A stretch of 9,577 nucleotides of DNA from JANNSW01 sp031431235 (GTDB taxonomy: Bacteria; Pseudomonadota; Alphaproteobacteria; Rhizobiales; Hyphomicrobiaceae), in contig JANPDA010000401.1 of the NCBI GenBank assembly GCA_031431235.1, positions 1 through 9,577 on the forward strand. The letters are read 5' to 3'. Positions 6,896 to 9,577 of the stretch are shown in pieces. The notes below the pieces were generated by a model. The model was given only the letters and a program-made list of their open reading frames with translations. It was not told where the DNA came from and did not search any database. The position numbers were made by a program, and so were the translations under genes. The stretch's first letter is position 1. Every line of letters begins with the position of its first letter.

Positions 6896-6971
6896 CAGTC
6901 TCTCCTCTCGCGGACAGGGTCGAGACCGCCATATGCAAAGAGGGGCGCGCGTTGCGCAAGAGGAGAGAGTG
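6896..6971 (-). promoter_or_regulatory. Long stem masking the M24 ribosome binding site
   Basis: On the minus-strand RNA, bases 6971-6955 (CU-rich) pair with 6912-6896 (AG-rich). This gives 14 consecutive pairs, one of them G-U, then one mismatch and two more pairs, with a 42-base loop. The Shine-Dalgarno GAGGAG (6907-6902) lies wholly inside the stem, which ends at the base next to the ATG. The CU-rich arm begins 9 bases after the RTX stop codon, so a ribosome finishing the RTX protein would cover it. There is no T-run, so it is unlikely to be an intrinsic terminator. Confidence 0.6.
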
Positions 6972-6980
6972 GTTGGCCGA

Positions 6981-8603
6981 TCAAACGAAAATGGACCCGT
7001 CGTAGCTGCCGATCGCCAGCGAGGAGATCAGGATCGCCGAATTGTCGATCACGCCGTCCGCGCTCGCATCCGAGAACTGGATGAGCGTCCCGCCGCCAGA
7101 GGCTGTGGCGACGACCTCGCCGTTCGCCGTATTGCCGTCGAACCAGGTCGCGTCGAGATCGATGTGGTCGACGCCCTTCGAAAAGTCCGTGATCCGGTCG
7201 ACGCCGCCGCCGGCCGAGTAGCGGAACGTGTCGGCGCCAGCCCCTCCCGCCAGCACGTCGCCGGCCGTGACGGTTCCGAGCGCATATGTGGTGACGTTGA
7301 CGGCGCCATTGGCGTTGCTGCCGGCGGCCTTGGGCATTGGAAATCCGCCCTCGGTGCTCGCTTGCTGGAACAAGGCCGTCGCGTTGCCCGGGCCGGCGTT
7401 GAAGATCACGGTGCTGTCGGCGCCGATCTCGCCGCCTGGTCCCAGATTGATGACGAAGAGCGGCATGCCGCTGAGCGTTGCGTTCCAGTCGCGCGCGTCG
7501 TTGAAGCCGTTGGTGACGGCGAAGATCGCATCGCCATCGGCGCGCTGGATCGACACGAGGTGGCCAGCATCCTCGACCCCGGGGTAGCGCTTCGGCACTA
7601 CCACCCATTCGCCGATGTCGTCGATCTGGGCGATCGGGATCAGGAGGTCGGCCGCGTACTGGTAGAATCTCTGGGTCGTCGCGACCATCAGCACAGTGCC
7701 GCTGTCGGCCCCGCCCGCGAAGATGTTGTCCGCGGAGCTGCCGGTGATCGTATCGGAGCGGCTCGAGCCCTCGACGCCTTCGATGCTGACGAGCTGGATG
7801 CCGCCGATGACCTGAGAGCCGCTCTCCGCGATCGTGACGTTGACCGCCGTCGCCGACGTGGCGAAGGAGATCGAATCGATGCCGTCGCCGCCATCGAGCG
7901 TGTCGGTCCCGCCGCCGCCCGCCAGCGTGTCGTTGCCAGCGCCACCCAGGACGACGTTGGCTCCGGCATTGCCGGTCAGGCGATCATCGAAGCCCGAGCC
8001 GGTGAGGCTCTCGAACAGGGCCAGCGTGTCGATGCCGGCCCCGCCGGTTACCTGCGCGAGGGTCGACGCGAGGCCGACGGTCACGCCCGCGGTCGCGCTC
8101 GCATAGCTGGCCGTGTCGAAGCCGGTGCCGCCATTCATGAGGTCGTTGCCAGCACCGCCGTCGACGGTGTCGTTGTAGGAGTCGCCAAAGAGTTTGTCGT
8201 TGCCGGCCCCACCGAGGATCAGATCCTCGAGGCTGCCGCCCCAGATGCCGTCATTGCCCTCGCCCCCATCGAGCGTGTCCCGGCCATAGTCGCCGAGCAG
8301 CGTATCGTCGTTGGCCTTACCCTCGAGCCAGTCGTTGCCGCTCTTGCCGTTGATGAAGTCCTTGGCCTGGGCGCCGACGAAGCGGTCGCCGTGCTCGGTC
8401 AGCACCAGGGATTCGATCGCCACGTAGCTGTCGCCTTCCGCATCGCCCGTATTCTGGGTGAGGTCGACGAGATTGATGGTGATCCCGGCTGCCGATCGTT
8501 CGTAGGTGACCTTGTCGTAGTTCGCACCGCCATCGAAGGCTTCGGCCTCGCCGGTCGCGAAGAACACTTCGGGCCTGCGCGTTCCCTTGACGATGATCGG
8601 CAT
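6981..8603 (-). CDS. RTX calcium-binding protein, likely type I secreted
   Basis: Predicted protein of 540 residues. The ATG at 8603 has AGGTGG five bases upstream; a GTG nine bases earlier lacks a site. There is no N-terminal signal peptide. RTX nonapeptides (GGxGxDxL) occur at about 83-161, 208-243 and 447-460; they bind calcium and fold as a beta roll outside the cell. Between them lies a recurring unit of roughly 50 residues of the form DxxsYxxsaaGvtvxL...E.l.GsxxdDrltG (about 28-83, 162-210 and 242-288). Residues about 301-445 are not RTX and match nothing I recognise. The C-terminus has ADTFRY, then DRITDFSKGVDHIDL, and ends SYDGSIFV, as in serralysin-type C-terminal domains exported by type I systems. 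It contains no cysteine, as is usual for such proteins. No exporter genes are in the window. No catalytic domain is evident, so a surface or matrix role is possible. Confidence 0.88.
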   Translation of the reverse strand: MPIIVKGTRRPEVFFATGEAEAFDGGANYDKVTYERSAAGITINLVDLTQNTGDAEGDSYVAIESLVLTEHGDRFVGAQAKDFINGKSGNDWLEGKANDDTLLGDYGRDTLDGGEGNDGIWGGSLEDLILGGAGNDKLFGDSYNDTVDGGAGNDLMNGGTGFDTASYASATAGVTVGLASTLAQVTGGAGIDTLALFESLTGSGFDDRLTGNAGANVVLGGAGNDTLAGGGGTDTLDGGDGIDSISFATSATAVNVTIAESGSQVIGGIQLVSIEGVEGSSRSDTITGSSADNIFAGGADSGTVLMVATTQRFYQYAADLLIPIAQIDDIGEWVVVPKRYPGVEDAGHLVSIQRADGDAIFAVTNGFNDARDWNATLSGMPLFVINLGPGGEIGADSTVIFNAGPGNATALFQQASTEGGFPMPKAAGSNANGAVNVTTYALGTVTAGDVLAGGAGADTFRYSAGGGVDRITDFSKGVDHIDLDATWFDGNTANGEVVATASGGGTLIQFSDASADGVIDNSAILISSLAIGSYDGSIFV

Positions 8604-8814
8604 GATTTCCACCTGTTGGCTCGGTCGCCCAATCGCTGGGCTTCCTATGTGTTGGGGTCTAGCCTAGCGAGCCCGCGTTAAGGTGGGGCTCACGGGGCCA
8701 GTGCAATTCGATGCAGTTTCGCGGCAAACCCGATCGAGATTGCCGCCCACACGAACGCGCCAAGAGGGGAGCCTGCCCTTCCGGACGCGATCGTCGAAGT
8801 GATGATCGGTGCGC
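8604..8814. other. Gap between two RTX genes
   Basis: This 211-base gap has no gene. It contains a 6-bp inverted repeat, GAGCCC at 8669-8674 and GGGCTC at 8686-8691 with an 11-base spacer. That could end the upstream RTX transcript or form a leader element of the downstream one, but it has no T-run. The gap length suggests that the second RTX gene has its own promoter; I cannot pick out -35 and -10 boxes with confidence. Confidence 0.35.
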
Positions 8815-9577
8815 TCAGGCGAAGGCGAAGTCGGACGTCGCGAGAGCCGCCGCTGTCACATTTGCGATCTCGACGCGGGTGCTGCCCGACAGCGTGATCA
8901 CGCAGTCATCGGCGAAGCCGTCGCCGTCGATGTCTGCGTTCGCCGCCACTGCGAGCACATCGACAAGACTGGCGACGCCGAGCTCAGAGAGATCGATCAC
9001 ATCGATGCTGCCTGCACCGGCTACAAAGTCGAGGATTCGCTGGGTGCCGCTGCTGGTCGAGATGACGAAGGTGTCGTCGCCCGAGCCGCCTGTCAGCCTG
9101 TCGTCCCCCTCGCCGCCCATGACGATGTCGTCGCCGGCGCCGCCGTCGATCGTGTCGTTGCCGGCATCACCGGAGAGCTGGTCGCCGCCATTGCCGCCGG
9201 CGATCCGGTCGTCATGGCTGCCGCCCCAGATGTCGTCGTCGCCGGCGCCGCCGGAGAGCGTGTCGTCGCCACGGCAGCCGTTGATGAAGTCCTGGCCGTT
9301 GCCGCCGTCGAGCACGTTGCCGGCGCCGTTTCCGGTCAGGCGGTCGTCATGGCCCGAGCCCGCGATGCCTTCGATCCCCGTGAGCGAATCGGTGCCCGAT
9401 CCGGTGGTGATCTGCGCGCGAGACGTCGCAAGGGAGATGCGAATGCCGGCGGCCGAGCTCGCGTACGAGACGAGATCGATGCCGGCGCCGCCGTCGAGCG
9501 TGTCGTTGCCGGCGTCCCCCGTCAGCATGTCATCGCCGTTGCCGCCCAGGATCAGATCGTTGAGGCCGCCGCCCCAG
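8815..9577 (-). CDS. RTX calcium-binding protein, 5' part beyond the window
   Basis: The frame is open to the right edge (first whole codons read WGGGLNDLILGGNGDD), so about 253 C-terminal residues are seen and the start lies outside. RTX nonapeptides run through most of it, interrupted by one spacer unit (IDLVSYASSAAGIRISLA to DDRLTGN) that closely matches units in the neighbouring RTX protein. The C-terminal 85 or so residues have DDTFVIS, RILDF, IDVIDLSELG and a final SDFAFA. This is typical of type I secretion targets, which often end in a DF.F-like motif. Two cysteines are present, one inside a nonapeptide (INGCRGDD) and one in the C-terminal domain (ADDCVITL), which is unusual. The gene sits upstream of the complete RTX gene on the same strand, so they are tandem paralogues. 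The function of the missing N-terminus is unknown. Confidence 0.9.
   Translation of the reverse strand, partial: WGGGLNDLILGGNGDDMLTGDAGNDTLDGGAGIDLVSYASSAAGIRISLATSRAQITTGSGTDSLTGIEGIAGSGHDDRLTGNGAGNVLDGGNGQDFINGCRGDDTLSGGAGDDDIWGGSHDDRIAGGNGGDQLSGDAGNDTIDGGAGDDIVMGGEGDDRLTGGSGDDTFVISTSSGTQRILDFVAGAGSIDVIDLSELGVASLVDVLAVAANADIDGDGFADDCVITLSGSTRVEIANVTAAALATSDFAFA

Noticed and set aside
4446..6959. Open frame of 837 codons on the minus strand
   Set aside because: It is Arg/Ala-rich, lies antisense to the TAXI-like gene and overlaps the M24 gene in another frame. Both of those have recognisable domains, so this is a high-GC shadow.
5810..7084. Open frame of 424 codons on the plus strand opposite the M24 gene
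   Set aside because: Its composition is typical of an antisense shadow (many Arg, Asp, His), and it crosses the M24/RTX gap without any domain.
6933..8681. Open frame of 582 codons on the plus strand opposite the RTX gene
   Set aside because: It is antisense to well-formed RTX repeats, and its Asp/Val/Ala/Arg-rich composition mirrors the repeat codons. No ribosome binding site was seen.
7680..9577. Short GC-rich sequence repeats resembling a repeat array
   Set aside because: They are the codons of RTX nonapeptides in frame, not CRISPR or satellite repeats; spacing and sequence vary as expected for protein repeats.

Overview
The window is GC-rich and densely coded, with Shine-Dalgarno-led genes and short gaps. 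The gene content suggests an alphaproteobacterium, perhaps Hyphomicrobiales or a relative. It includes a protein resembling the rhizobial type of flagellin, LysM and TAXI-type exported binding proteins, secreted RTX proteins and an M24 hydrolase of the creatinase/ectoine-hydrolase kind. The taxon is inferred from gene types only. I see no tRNA, rRNA, insertion sequence, CRISPR array, integrase or phage gene.

Layout from left to right. Bases 1-162 hold no recognisable gene. A minus-strand gene (163-1110) encodes a divergent flagellin-like protein. Across a 194-base gap with an 8-bp inverted repeat, a plus-strand gene (1305-2126) encodes a single-pass membrane protein with an Ala-rich helical tail. 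It converges on a minus-strand gene (2199-3479) for an exported LysM plus periplasmic-binding-protein fusion. A 471-base divergent region with a strong hairpin and two palindromes separates that from a plus-strand gene (3951-5711). This one encodes an exported protein with a TAXI-like binding domain followed by a second binding domain. The second domain is plainly homologous to the one in the LysM protein: four cysteines and their spacing are shared. No transporter membrane subunits lie nearby, so these look like orphan binding or sensing proteins.

The right part is a minus-strand series: a 5'-truncated RTX protein (8815-9577), a second RTX protein (6981-8603) and an M24-family protein (5729-6895). 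The two RTX proteins share modules and have C-termini of the type I secretion kind, but no type I exporter is in the window. The M24 gene has an excellent ribosome binding site buried in a long stem whose other arm begins just after the RTX stop codon, which suggests translational coupling or RNA-level control. The M24 protein lacks every usual metal ligand.

I did not find a clearly new multi-gene system. The most original signals are the paired binding proteins sharing a four-cysteine domain, the hairpin that masks the M24 ribosome binding site, the orphan flagellin-like protein, and the non-RTX segment inside the complete RTX protein.
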